DNA from: Chlamydiales bacterium
GTDB taxonomy: Bacteria > Chlamydiota > Chlamydiia > Chlamydiales > Criblamydiaceae
DNA: 64,000 nucleotides
Assembly: GCA_024233575.1 (NCBI GenBank)
Contig: JACKPN010000001.1
Span: 1-64,000 of the forward strand
Direction of reading: 5' to 3'
A model generated the notes under the pieces. That model saw only the letters and a program-made list of their open reading frames with translations. It made no database searches and had not been told where the DNA came from. A program made the translations under genes and the position numbers. Of this stretch, positions 36,790 to 46,029 are shown in pieces; the first letter of the stretch is position 1; each line of letters opens with the position of its first letter.

Positions 36790-37899
36790 ATGGTTGTCAT
36801 AGAAGAAAAAAAATCAAAAGTCCGTTTCCAAAAGGCGGCAACAAGCGATTTTCTCTCTACAGTGCGTGAACGCGTTGCCGACTATTTTGAAAAGAACAAG
36901 ATCTCGCCTTATGGCAATCGGACGACCTACCTGAAAACCGTTTTTCTTCTCTGCATTTACGTGGGCTGCTATGCGGCGATCATGTCTGACAACTTTGCGC
37001 TTGCAGGACTGGTCTTCTTCTACGGCATGCTAGGCATCACTAAAGGTCTTCTTGGCTTCAACCTGATTCACGATGCCCTACATGGTTCCTATACTTCCAA
37101 CCAGAAGATCAACAACATCATCGGCTACTTCTTTGATCTGAATGGCACCAGTTCTCTCATCTGGAAATTCGCCCACAATCAGGCGCACCACACCTATACC
37201 AATATTCCAGGACACGACTGCGATATCGACAAAGCGGTATCGCTGCGTCTAAACCCTAAGGATGAACTCCTCTGGTTTCACCGATATCAATATCTGTATG
37301 CTCCGATCCTCTATAGTTTGATCGGCATCAACTGGCTCTTCTACGCAGACTACGCATGGCTTTACAGGGAAAGAAAAAAAAGAAATGTTCCTGCAAAAGA
37401 AGTCATTCTCTTCTTCTTGCTGAAAGGGATCAACTACTTGCTATTCCTCATCCTTCCCTTGACGATGCTCAGCGCGCCTTGGTGGCAGATTCTTCTTGGA
37501 TACCTCAGCATGCACGTGTGCGGCGGACTGATGATCTCGATTGTGTTCCAGCTTGCCCATGTCGTTGAGAATGTTCATTACTTCGAGCCGGACGACAAAG
37601 GAGAAATGGAATTGTCATGGGCTGAACATGAGATGATGACGACAGCGAATTTCGCTACCGGCAGTCGTTTTGTTACGGAATTTGTCGGAGGGCTGAACTT
37701 TCAAATCGAACACCACCTATTCCCGAAAATCTGCCACGTTCATTATCCGCAAATCCAACAGATCGTTAAAAACACGGCCAAGGAATTCGGCTTTCCTTAC
37801 AATGAACAACCGGATGTGTGGAGTGCCGTCTGTTCACACTTCCGCACGCTTAAGCGGTTCGGCCGCGGTGACAAGCCGCCTTTCATTCATGTTAAATAG
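36790..37899 (+). CDS. Membrane fatty-acid (acyl-lipid/acyl-CoA) desaturase
   Basis: This 369-residue integral membrane di-iron desaturase introduces a double bond into acyl chains. The three histidine boxes are visible: HDALHG (94-99), HNQAHH (129-134) and QIEHH near residue 310. Hydrophobic pairs lie around 45-90 and 205-260. The QIEHH third box is typical of the front-end/linoleoyl-CoA desaturase-like group, although no cytochrome b5 domain is fused. GGGGGTAGGG lies close before the ATG. Its 3' end overlaps the convergent folC gene by 66 bases. Such enzymes are absent from pathogenic Chlamydia as far as I know and need oxygen and an electron donor. Confidence 0.88.
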   Translation: MVVIEEKKSKVRFQKAATSDFLSTVRERVADYFEKNKISPYGNRTTYLKTVFLLCIYVGCYAAIMSDNFALAGLVFFYGMLGITKGLLGFNLIHDALHGSYTSNQKINNIIGYFFDLNGTSSLIWKFAHNQAHHTYTNIPGHDCDIDKAVSLRLNPKDELLWFHRYQYLYAPILYSLIGINWLFYADYAWLYRERKKRNVPAKEVILFFLLKGINYLLFLILPLTMLSAPWWQILLGYLSMHVCGGLMISIVFQLAHVVENVHYFEPDDKGEMELSWAEHEMMTTANFATGSRFVTEFVGGLNFQIEHHLFPKICHVHYPQIQQIVKNTAKEFGFPYNEQPDVWSAVCSHFRTLKRFGRGDKPPFIHVK

Positions 37900-39057
37900 A
37901 TCGCGCGGCTCATCGATTCCCAGCGCGCAACGCGCGCCTGGCATGATCATGAATGTCCCGCAAACGACGACAACGGCATCCGACTCCAATGCAGCGTAAA
38001 CCGCCTCCTCGGGGGTGGCATAACCTATTGCGTCAGGGACATAAGAGCGCATCGCTTCGACAGTCATGCCAAAATGATTCTGCGCATCGACAAGATGGAC
38101 ACGTTCTGCAACAGCAGAAATCACCTGAAAACAGGCGGCGTGGTCTTTCTCTTTGCCAAAACCACAGACCACTTGCACAGGAGCATCCGGATACCGTTCG
38201 CGCACCTGCTGAAAAAGTTTTTTTATCCCGGCAGGATTATGCGCAACGTCAAGGATCACGGGATGGCGCCGATTCGGAAGATGCCGTTCTTCAAAACGAC
38301 AAGCAGGGCGCACCTTGAGCGCTTCGGCAATACAGTTTTCATCAACAGACAACAAACGCAGCACCGCAGCGGCAATCGCGCTGTTCTCAGCGTCGTAATC
38401 GGAAAAATCCCCCTCGATCCTTAGTAGCGGAGCGCTCTTAGCAACGGCAACTTCACGTACCAGATCCTCTGGAACTGTCGGTCCGATCACAACAGGAACC
38501 CCTTCTTTGATGATGCCGGCCTTTTCCCTAGTAATCTCTTCAATGGTGTCGCCCAGATGGCGGGTATGCTCCAACGAGATCGAAGTAATTGCGCAAACCA
38601 AAGGTTTTTCCAGGATGTTTGTCGTATCTTTAGCGCCGCCAAGTCCTGTTTCGATAACGGCACAGTCGACTTTCTTCTTCGCGAAATAGTAAAAGGCCAG
38701 CAATGTCGTAGTCTCAAAGAATGTCGCATCAGCAGCCTCGTCCAGCACTTGCGGAAGATATGCTTCGACTTCTTCTTCACTGATCATGACATCATTGATC
38801 TTAATCCGTTCACGGAAGCAAGAGATATGCGGCGAAGTAAATAGCCCCACACGTTTTCCCGACAACTGAAGCGCCTTGGCGACCTTTAACGAAACTGAAC
38901 CTTTTCCATTGGTTCCGGCAACATGGACAGCAGGAAAGGCGCGGGTAGGATAGCCTAAAGCGCCATCAAGACGCTGCCCGGCTGCGAGTCCCGGATCAAA
39001 GCGTCCGCTTTTTACAAGCTCAAAAAGTTTACTGACAAGATCAGAATAGTTCGCCAT
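37834..39057 (-). CDS. folC: Folylpolyglutamate/dihydrofolate synthase
   Basis: This 407-residue Mur-ligase-family enzyme adds glutamate to dihydropteroate or folates. The ATP loop GTNGKGSVS (about 48-56) follows HVA, GLGGAKDTTN marks the central domain, and DVAHNPAGIKKL marks the C-terminal ligase domain. Length is normal. It is the last gene of a minus-strand run nusB-murB-PHP-folC; its start overlaps the PHP gene by 17 bases and its 3' end overlaps the desaturase gene by 66 bases. It fits with folP at 54.6 kb in folate synthesis. Confidence 0.92.
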   Translation of the reverse strand: MANYSDLVSKLFELVKSGRFDPGLAAGQRLDGALGYPTRAFPAVHVAGTNGKGSVSLKVAKALQLSGKRVGLFTSPHISCFRERIKINDVMISEEEVEAYLPQVLDEAADATFFETTTLLAFYYFAKKKVDCAVIETGLGGAKDTTNILEKPLVCAITSISLEHTRHLGDTIEEITREKAGIIKEGVPVVIGPTVPEDLVREVAVAKSAPLLRIEGDFSDYDAENSAIAAAVLRLLSVDENCIAEALKVRPACRFEERHLPNRRHPVILDVAHNPAGIKKLFQQVRERYPDAPVQVVCGFGKEKDHAACFQVISAVAERVHLVDAQNHFGMTVEAMRSYVPDAIGYATPEEAVYAALESDAVVVVCGTFMIMPGARCALGIDEPRDLFNMNERRLVTAAEPLKRAEV

Positions 39058-39883
39058 TATTCTCTACACTTTTTTGATGCAATAGCTTAAATGTTTCTTC
39101 CCCTACCCAGGAACTGCCGAGAGGGATATCCGGTTTGACGCTGCCATGAAAATCGGAACCGCCGGTGATCAGCCACTGTCGATTCTTGGCGATCTTCACC
39201 CAGCGTTCTTCCTGTCGCGGATAAAATTTAGCGTAATATCCTTCCAGACCATCAAAAGGCTTTTTTAACAACCTCAGAATCAGCTGTTCATTCTTAATCA
39301 GATGAGGATGCGCAATGACCGCATAGCCGCCGGCGTCATGGATCGCCTGTATAGTTTCATCAGCAGTGATCGCCTCGCCGCGAGCATAGCAACATTTTTT
39401 GTCTCCAAGATAGCGGTCGAACGCTTCCTTGACAGTCGACACATAGCCGCGGCGCACCATTGCCATCGCAATATGCGGACGGCCAATGGTATGGGACTGC
39501 TCTCCGGCAAGCTCCCCTTCATCGACAGGCATCCCTTCTTTCGCCAACAGCTCAAGCATCTTGCGGTTGCGATTCTCGCGACGCGCAGCATGGCGTCGGC
39601 AAAGCTCTTGGATTGCTGGATGACGCAGACGGAAACCGTAACCGAGGAGATGAACGCTGCTTCCTTCGTCGGACGCGGAAAACTCAGCGCCGACAACGAG
39701 CGGAAAATCTACAGCTTTGGCTGCTGCCAGAACGGTATCATAAGCATCAACGGTATCGTGGTCGGTGATCGCCAGTCCTGAAAGACCGATCTCTCTTGCC
39801 AAAGCAACAAGCTCTTCAGGAGTAAATGTGCCATCGGAACAGGTCGAATGGCAATGCAGGTCTGCACGGAATTCGTTACTCAT
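39041..39883 (-). CDS. PHP-domain phosphoesterase (RNase AM/TrpH-like)
   Basis: This 280-residue PHP-family metal phosphoesterase has the motifs DLHCHSTCSDGTFTP, AITDHDTVDAYD, GAEFSA, IAHPHLI and a terminal GGSDFHG, which supply the His/Asp metal ligands. The family includes E. coli RNase AM (YciV), a 5'-3' exonuclease acting on short RNA and phosphoadenosine phosphates; that exact activity is inferred. Its start overlaps the end of murB by 8 bases (ATGAGTAA), indicating an operon. Confidence 0.88.
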   Translation of the reverse strand: MSNEFRADLHCHSTCSDGTFTPEELVALAREIGLSGLAITDHDTVDAYDTVLAAAKAVDFPLVVGAEFSASDEGSSVHLLGYGFRLRHPAIQELCRRHAARRENRNRKMLELLAKEGMPVDEGELAGEQSHTIGRPHIAMAMVRRGYVSTVKEAFDRYLGDKKCCYARGEAITADETIQAIHDAGGYAVIAHPHLIKNEQLILRLLKKPFDGLEGYYAKFYPRQEERWVKIAKNRQWLITGGSDFHGSVKPDIPLGSSWVGEETFKLLHQKSVENNGELF

Positions 39884-40778
39884 AAGGGATAACCCGAACC
39901 TCGCTTTCTAGATCAACACCGGTTTTTTCCTTAACCTCGCGGCGCACAGCATCGATCAGCTGCTTGACATCTTCCGCTGTTGCCCCTTGCGTATTTACGA
40001 TGAAGTTGGCATGCATATCGGAAACCTCGGCACCGCCGATGCGCAACCCTTTTAATCCGCTTTTCTCGATCAATGCTCCGGCATGACCACAGTCAGGATT
40101 GCGGAAGATGCACCCCGCAGACTTTTCGCCATAAGGCTGCGTTTTTTTTCTATATGTGATGATCTCGATCTGCCGACTACGCGCCTCTTGGGCGTGCTGC
40201 AGTGTAAACGTCGCGCCAACGATGGCGCCGCTGCGCTCATGAAAGGGGGAATAGCGATAAGCAAAGCGAAGCTGCTCCCGGGGGATTGTCTCAAGGCGAC
40301 CCAGCTCATCAAGGAAATCAACAGACTCAAGCGCATCGCATGTCTCCGACCCATTTGCGCCGGCATTCATAAACACCGCTCCGCCGACAGATCCGGGAAT
40401 TCCCGAAGCAAATTCTAAACCTGCCCATCCTTTTCTCGCTGTGCGCGCACCCAGAAGAGAGAAATTAAATCCGGCGCCAACATGAAACCGCCCGTCGTCT
40501 AGTTCTTCAATAAAATCGATCTTATTGAGAATGACTGCTCCTTGATAACCTCGGTCATCAAATAGGCAGTTGGATCCTTTGCCGATGATCAGATATTTCC
40601 ATTCATTCTCGCGACACAACAGAAGTGCCTGCCGCATCTCTTCGATGGTATGTACCTCAACGAAGTAACGCGCAACGCCGCCAACACCTATTGTCGACAG
40701 CTCGCATAGCGGTTTATTCTTCTGAAAAGAGATCGCCTTCGCTTTCAATTGTTGGTGGGGTAGCTTTTGCTGCGTCAT
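39876..40778 (-). CDS. murB: UDP-N-acetylenolpyruvoylglucosamine reductase
   Basis: MurB is a flavoenzyme reducing UDP-GlcNAc-enolpyruvate to UDP-MurNAc in peptidoglycan precursor synthesis. The 300 residues show the FAD-binding motifs YLIIGKGSNCLF and FASGIPGSVGGAVFMNAGANG, and the catalytic loop KSAGCIFRNP, where Cys replaces the usual Ser of E. coli MurB, as in many bacterial MurB proteins. The short length fits type II. The start lies 65 bases inside nusB but is supported by a perfect AGGAGG six bases upstream. Peptidoglycan synthesis in chlamydiae is tied to division. Confidence 0.93.
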   Translation of the reverse strand: MTQQKLPHQQLKAKAISFQKNKPLCELSTIGVGGVARYFVEVHTIEEMRQALLLCRENEWKYLIIGKGSNCLFDDRGYQGAVILNKIDFIEELDDGRFHVGAGFNFSLLGARTARKGWAGLEFASGIPGSVGGAVFMNAGANGSETCDALESVDFLDELGRLETIPREQLRFAYRYSPFHERSGAIVGATFTLQHAQEARSRQIEIITYRKKTQPYGEKSAGCIFRNPDCGHAGALIEKSGLKGLRIGGAEVSDMHANFIVNTQGATAEDVKQLIDAVRREVKEKTGVDLESEVRVIPYE

Positions 40779-41253
40779 GGGCAGCCTCCTCGCTTTTCGT
40801 TAGCGCTTCAATCGATTTCGTTATATCATCACTTTCGGGCTGAACGCCCTGCGTGCTTTTGTAAATATTGTCGAGAACGGCATTAATAAAGTTGGCGGAT
40901 TCTGGAGTGGCAAACTTGCGCGCCAAGCGAATCGCCTCGGAAATAGAGACTTTTTCCGGCGTTGACGGGTCGTGCAGCATCTCGAAAACCGCCAGCCTCA
41001 TGATATTGCGTTCAATCACCTGAATCCGGGAAAAAGAGTAAGAAGCGGAATGTTCGCCGATCTTTTCATCGATAGCACCGCGGTTCACCATGATCTGCTT
41101 GACATATTCCTGCGCTTCGCGCACTGCGCTCTTAGCGACCTTCAACTGGTTCATCATCAATGGAACCATCTCCTTATCCGTCACATCTCCAATGTCTTTA
41201 CTGTATAGAAGTTGAAAAACAAGCTCACGAAATTTTTGCTTTGGTAACGCCAC
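40714..41253 (-). CDS. nusB: Transcription antitermination factor NusB
   Basis: NusB binds boxA RNA with NusE (S10) and promotes antitermination, chiefly in rRNA operons. The 179 residues start with RELVFQLLYSKDIG, contain FEMLHDPSTPEKVSISEAIRLARKFATPESANFINAVLDNIYK, the conserved C-terminal helix region, and end with an acidic tail of about 35 residues that is longer than in most NusB proteins. It is the first gene of the minus-strand operon with murB. Confidence 0.93.
   Translation of the reverse strand: MALPKQKFRELVFQLLYSKDIGDVTDKEMVPLMMNQLKVAKSAVREAQEYVKQIMVNRGAIDEKIGEHSASYSFSRIQVIERNIMRLAVFEMLHDPSTPEKVSISEAIRLARKFATPESANFINAVLDNIYKSTQGVQPESDDITKSIEALTKSEEAAHDAAKATPPTIESEGDLFSEE
40785..40790 (-). 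promoter_or_regulatory. Consensus Shine-Dalgarno of murB inside nusB
   Basis: AGGAGG on the minus strand lies 6 bases before the murB ATG (40778). It sits within the coding sequence of nusB and decides the overlapping start. Confidence 0.8.
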
Positions 41254-41363
41254 GTTTTGCCGCCTTTTTCGGTAAATTGAGCATCTATCATACTACATGA
41301 GGCCTATTAATAAAACCCACATCGTTCTATGATGCGGACAAAAAGAAATTTTGAGGTTCCGAG

Positions 41364-43625
41364 ATGCTCTTTGATATGGAAATGATGGAAAGATTTTACA
41401 GCGCTCTTCCGGAAAAACTGCACGAGGCGCGCCATCTCGTCAACCGCCCACTGACCCTGACTGAAAAAATTCTTTACACACATCTTGCTCATCCCCTGAA
41501 GGAACCTGCCATCCGCGGCGAATCCTATACTGACTTTCTTCCCGATCGTGTCGCCATGCAGGATGCCACGGCACAAATGGCGCTTCTCCAGTTCATGAGC
41601 TCCGGACGTCCGCAAACCGCTGTGCCTTCAACAGTGCACTGTGATCATTTGATCCAAGCCGAAGTAGGCGCCGTCAAAGACCTGGAGCGTGCCAACACAG
41701 AAAGCAAAGAGGTATTCGACTTCCTGCAAAGCGTCTCGAAAAAGTACGGCATCGGATTCTGGAAGCCTGGAGCGGGCATCATCCACCAAGTGGTCCTAGA
41801 AAACTACGCCTTCCCCGGAGGGATGATGATCGGCACCGACTCCCACACTCCTAATGCTGGAGGCTTAGGCATGATCGCCATCGGCGTCGGTGGCGCCGAT
41901 GCTGTTGATGTGATGGCCGGCATGCCCTGGGAACTGAAGTTTCCGCGCATCATCGGCGTCCATCTGACAGGAGAGATGAGCGGTTGGACCTCCCCAAAAG
42001 ATGTCATCCTTAAGCTGGCCGGCATCCTCACCGTCAAAGGTGGAACAGGCTTCATCGTCGAATATTTCGGCGAAGGAACAAAAACCATCTCCTGCACGGG
42101 GAAAGGGACAATCTGCAATATGGGGGCAGAGATCGGAGCGACAACGTCGCTATTCCCCTTTGACCAAAGGATGGCTGACTATCTGATCGCTACAGGGCGG
42201 GAAGAGGTGGCTGCACGTGCCATGCAGGTTCAAGAATGTCTAGTTCCCGATCCCGAAGTCCTTGCCGCCCCCGACAGCCATTATGATAAGATCATCGAAA
42301 TCAATCTGTCTGAGCTGGAGCCGCACATCAACGGTCCTTACAGCCCCGACCGCGCCTGGCCCCTGTCGCAGTTCGCCACTGCTGTCAAAGAAAATGCCTT
42401 TCCGGAAAAACTGTCGGTAGCGCTGATCGGCTCCTGCACTAACTCAAGCTATGAAGATATCGAACGTGCAGCAAGCGTTGCGCGACAAGCAACGCAGCAT
42501 AGTCTAAAAGCGAAGTCGCCATTGACAATCACTCCCGGCTCCGAGCAGATACGCGCAACGATTGAGCGCGATGGGCAGCTGCATGAGCTTGAAGAGATCG
42601 GCGGCATGGTCCTTGCCAATGCCTGCGGCCCCTGCATCGGACAGTGGAAACGCCACGATGTCAGCTTCGGTGAGAAGAACTCAATTCTCACTTCATACAA
42701 CCGCAATTTCTCCGGCCGCAACGATGCCAATCCAGGCACCCACTCTTTCGTTGCCAGTCCCGAGATGGTCGTGGCATTCTCTCTTGCCGGCAAGCTTACT
42801 TTCAACCCGATGACCGACAGTCTCATCAATGAGCAGGGTATTCCCGTCAAGCTAGAGCCTCCAACAGGCCGCGAGCTGCCGGAAAAAGGTTTCGACCAAG
42901 GCGAGTCAGGATACATTCCTCCTGCAGAGGATGGGCGCAGCATCGCCATCGCCGTCGATGACAGCAGCAACCGCCTGCAGCTTCTTGATCCGTTCCCCGC
43001 CTGGGAGGGCAAAGACTTACACGGGCTGCACCTGCTAGCAAAAATCGCCGGCAAATGCACAACCGACCACATCTCCCCCGCCGGCAAATGGCTGCGCTTC
43101 CGCGGCCACCTCGACAACATCTCCGACAACCTACTGACCGGGGGCGTCAACGCCTACCGTGAAGAGGTTGGCAAAGGCATCAACCCCCTTAACGGCAACA
43201 TTGAACCATTTTCTCAGGTGGCGCGACAGTTGAAGCAAGCAGGTAAGGAATGGATTATTATCGGCGACGAAAATTACGGTGAAGGATCATCGCGTGAACA
43301 TGCGGCGATGGAGCCAAGGCATCTTGGCGGTATTGCCGTGATAGTGAAAAGCTTCGCCCGCATCCACGAGACCAACCTGAAAAAACAGGGAATGTTAGCC
43401 TTAACGTTCGCCACCCCCGATGATTACGACAAAATCAAGGAAGATGACACCTTCGCTATCACCGGGCTGGAAAGCTTTGCTCCCGGCAAACCGCTCACGC
43501 TTGTTATCCATCATGCTGATGGCAGTGAGGAGGCGGTCTTGTTAAATCATACCTATAACAAAAATCAGATCGAATGGTTCAAAGCCGGCAGCGCGCTAAA
43601 CCTGATTGCAAAGCAACATAGCTAG
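41364..43625 (+). CDS. acn: Aconitate hydratase, mitochondrial type
   Basis: This 753-residue aconitase isomerises citrate to isocitrate with a 4Fe-4S cluster. The Cys ligands are visible in IGSCTNSSYEDI and ANACGPCIGQW. GTDSHTPNAGGLGMIAIGVGGADAVDVMAG, SYNRNFSGRNDANP and GDENYGEGSSREHAA are all conserved. Length and motif pattern fit the mitochondrial (AcnA_Mit) branch, not AcnA or AcnB of E. coli. GAGG lies about 7 bases before ATG 41364. Its presence suggests a fuller TCA cycle than in Chlamydia, which lacks aconitase. Confidence 0.96.
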   Translation: MLFDMEMMERFYSALPEKLHEARHLVNRPLTLTEKILYTHLAHPLKEPAIRGESYTDFLPDRVAMQDATAQMALLQFMSSGRPQTAVPSTVHCDHLIQAEVGAVKDLERANTESKEVFDFLQSVSKKYGIGFWKPGAGIIHQVVLENYAFPGGMMIGTDSHTPNAGGLGMIAIGVGGADAVDVMAGMPWELKFPRIIGVHLTGEMSGWTSPKDVILKLAGILTVKGGTGFIVEYFGEGTKTISCTGKGTICNMGAEIGATTSLFPFDQRMADYLIATGREEVAARAMQVQECLVPDPEVLAAPDSHYDKIIEINLSELEPHINGPYSPDRAWPLSQFATAVKENAFPEKLSVALIGSCTNSSYEDIERAASVARQATQHSLKAKSPLTITPGSEQIRATIERDGQLHELEEIGGMVLANACGPCIGQWKRHDVSFGEKNSILTSYNRNFSGRNDANPGTHSFVASPEMVVAFSLAGKLTFNPMTDSLINEQGIPVKLEPPTGRELPEKGFDQGESGYIPPAEDGRSIAIAVDDSSNRLQLLDPFPAWEGKDLHGLHLLAKIAGKCTTDHISPAGKWLRFRGHLDNISDNLLTGGVNAYREEVGKGINPLNGNIEPFSQVARQLKQAGKEWIIIGDENYGEGSSREHAAMEPRHLGGIAVIVKSFARIHETNLKKQGMLALTFATPDDYDKIKEDDTFAITGLESFAPGKPLTLVIHHADGSEEAVLLNHTYNKNQIEWFKAGSALNLIAKQHS

Positions 43626-43682
43626 GCAATGAAAGGAGAACCGTATAACCACGTATCGTCAACAACACTATCTGGAAAATTG

Positions 43683-44153
43683 CTAAGGTAATACAAATTG
43701 CAATTCATGGTCAGCGTCTTCTATTATTCTAATATATTCACTTGCTTGTCGACTTTGAATACCATACGCCTGCGACAAAAAAGGCAAGAAACCAGAAAGA
43801 GAATGTTTGATAGAATCTCCCAGCATGCCTACCCCAAGCGTTCCAAAAAGCAAACCAACGGCGAATAATACAATTCCAGCGACAGGTATAAAGGGAGCCA
43901 CAATTAAAGTACACATACCTGCAAGAAACACTCCAGAAGATAAAGAAATAACAAAAACAGGCTTTGTCAAAAAAGAAATTACATCTGATTTCCATTTGAT
44001 CTGTTTAAGGATTTTTAGAGCGGTAGCATTTGTTAGCTGTTCACCAGCTTTAAGCTTCTCTTTTATAGATCTATTTAAATCTATACTATATGTAACTAGA
44101 GAAGGAAACGTTCTAAACGCTACACTTGGGTTACTTTCAATACGAACATCCAT
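43683..44153 (-). CDS. Small two-helix membrane protein, Inc-like candidate
   Basis: This 156-residue protein has a bilobed hydrophobic region at about residues 66-112: VFVISLSSGVFLAGMCTLIV and IPVAGIVLFAVGLLFGTLGV, joined by a tight turn. The remainder is polar. It has no signal peptide. This hydropathy is the hallmark of chlamydial Inc proteins, so insertion in the inclusion membrane is a reasonable inference. The gene is A+T-rich and adjoins the degraded IS element. Confidence 0.5.
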   Translation of the reverse strand: MDVRIESNPSVAFRTFPSLVTYSIDLNRSIKEKLKAGEQLTNATALKILKQIKWKSDVISFLTKPVFVISLSSGVFLAGMCTLIVAPFIPVAGIVLFAVGLLFGTLGVGMLGDSIKHSLSGFLPFLSQAYGIQSRQASEYIRIIEDADHELQFVLP

Positions 44154-44255
44154 TTATCCACCTTATTAATTTATTAACAAGCCATTATATGACAGGAAGA
44201 GATTATTATTAATAAATTAAAAGTTTAGATATATTCCTCTTTTTTTGAAGGAAAT

Positions 44256-45069
44256 ATGAGAGGTAAATTTGAAGAGCTTTCTGACATGCAATGGGACATC
44301 ATCAAACCTCTATTACCATTGCCTAAGAAGAGGGTAGGAAGGCCAAATCCGAACTTGAGAAAAGTCCTTAACACCATACTTTACGTTGAAATCACAGGAT
44401 GTAGATGGTGCGACGTTCCTGTAGGACAGCAGTGGGCAAAACGGTCAACTGCAAACGAATGGCTTGGTCACTTACAACGAACCGGAACGTTGGAACGAGT
44501 TAAAAATGGGATATTGTTTGTGGCTGATTTAGCCGAATTGATTGATTGGTTAAAAGGAGCCGTAGACGGCTCATTTTCCCCCAGGTAAGGGAGGTGGTCA
44601 GAGCTTCGATTACGGTTATAAGGGCAAAGGGATAACAAATCACTTGCTTGTTGATGGAAATGGAATGCCCTTATCGGCCATTACAACCCCGGCATCTAGC
44701 AGTGAAAGAGCACAAGTAAAGTGTTTACCGGAACGTGTTAGAATTTATCACGGCTATGGAAGACCAAAACGTTGTCCTAACGAGATTCATGCGAACAAGG
44801 GGTATGATTCTAAAGCTTTACGAGTTTTTCTAAGAAGTAAAGGAATCAGACCTCTTATACCCAAAAGAACTTGGAGAACGCGAAAGCAGCCTCGAGGATG
44901 AAAGACGCCTACTTCGAATAGTCGTTGGCAAGTTGAACGCTGTTTTGCTTTGATGCAAAGAAAATATCGCAGATTAGTTGATCGCTAGAAGAGACGAGAT
45001 CAGTACTGGAATGGATTTTTACAGGTGTCTATCATAATGATCTGGGTGGACAAATTAATTTGCGGATAG
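44256..45069 (+). pseudogene. Decayed IS5-family transposase gene
   Basis: The frame starting at 44256 encodes the N-terminal DUF4096-type region (SDMQWDIIKPLLPLPKKRVGRP, GCRWCDVP, AVDGSFSP) and runs to TAA at 44586-44588. The catalytic remainder continues one frame over from about 44581 (GKGGGQSFDYGYKGKG, LLVDGNGMPL, ANKGYDSKALRVFLRSKGIRPLIPKR, RWQVERCFALMQRKYRRLV). A run of five C at 44578-44582 in place of four would explain the frameshift. An in-frame TGA (44899) and a TAG (44986) break it further, the latter probably from Trp in the RWE motif. The final stop is 45067-45069. The element is therefore inactive unless frameshifting and readthrough occur. Confidence 0.85.
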
Positions 45070-45074
45070 GTTCA
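44698..45074. repeat. 377-bp direct repeat, copy 1 (3' part of the IS)
   Basis: This stretch is repeated at 46030-46406, 1332 bases downstream, with no difference that I can see. It covers the 3' half of the transposase gene and ends at AATTTGCGGATAGGTTCA, which is probably the right end of the element. A matching left terminal repeat was not found near 44200. Confidence 0.93.
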
Positions 45075-45252
45075 TTGAATTCAATTCATTACAACTGCTT
45101 TATAGATTTTTGCGGAGCACTGAAAGACTGTATGGGTGGTCTAGGCAATCGATTTAAGAATGAGGTTAAAAGCCTGCTCTCTTGGAAATTCCAGGTATTT
45201 CAGCCAAATTAAATTTCAAAGTTTGATGCAGGCTTGGGTATAACCTAGGATT

Positions 45253-45876
45253 TTAGCCTCTGATTCCGTGAACACTTACAGCAGCGTTCACTGCATTATT
45301 AAACAAATTGAAAAGATGATCATGTGCTGGTTTTAACACATTAACTGCCATTGCATTAAGAAAGTTTCTTGATTTTTCCATTTCATCTGTGATTTTATTT
45401 TCTTCACACTTTTCAAGGTTATCTATCACTCTAGAATATTCAGAACTAAAACTTGACAATCCTTGATTGACTTTTAGCAACAAATCCTCATCGTAAGAAA
45501 AATCTGGTTTTATAAATTCAGCAAGAGAAGATATTTCAAATTCTTTTAATTCTAAAAGTACATCTTTAGGCTCCATCCCTTCAAACATATCCTGAGACCT
45601 TTGTGGAAAATTAAAAGTCTCGGCAACATATTTTAATGATTCAACAGCATTAGCGTAGTTAGCACACTTTCCTGAGAAATCGCTACAAATACTGTGGAAT
45701 TGAGCTTTTTGCTTAACTGGGTCATTTAAGGCCAAATTGCCAACAAGTTCATTAATGCTGTCATAGATAACATCATCTTTTTTTCTTCCGGTATAGCCTA
45801 TAAGCTCTTGCAACTTTACGAAGGTTGAGTAGGTCCCTACGCCTTCTTGAGGAGAAAAGCAAGGTTGATTCATCAT
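45253..45876 (-). CDS. Orphan helical protein between IS fragments
   Basis: This 207-residue protein of unknown function is mostly helical and has no signal peptide or membrane segment. TTGGAG lies about 8 bases before the ATG at 45873-45876. It is A+T-rich and lies in the 955-base segment bracketed by two identical IS fragments, so it may have been moved or duplicated with them. No functional inference is possible. Confidence 0.5.
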   Translation of the reverse strand: MMNQPCFSPQEGVGTYSTFVKLQELIGYTGRKKDDVIYDSINELVGNLALNDPVKQKAQFHSICSDFSGKCANYANAVESLKYVAETFNFPQRSQDMFEGMEPKDVLLELKEFEISSLAEFIKPDFSYDEDLLLKVNQGLSSFSSEYSRVIDNLEKCEENKITDEMEKSRNFLNAMAVNVLKPAHDHLFNLFNNAVNAAVSVHGIRG

Positions 45877-46029
45877 AGTGTTTCTCCAAGGTCAATTCAT
45901 TTTTTCGCAACTTCTTATAAAGCTGAGGTAAGTTGCGTATTTTGTTAGTTGAAGTCTGTCTTTTGACAAAGCTCAAGATTATCAATGAGTTTATCTTTTC
46001 TTTAATCTATGTCTAACATTTTAACATAC

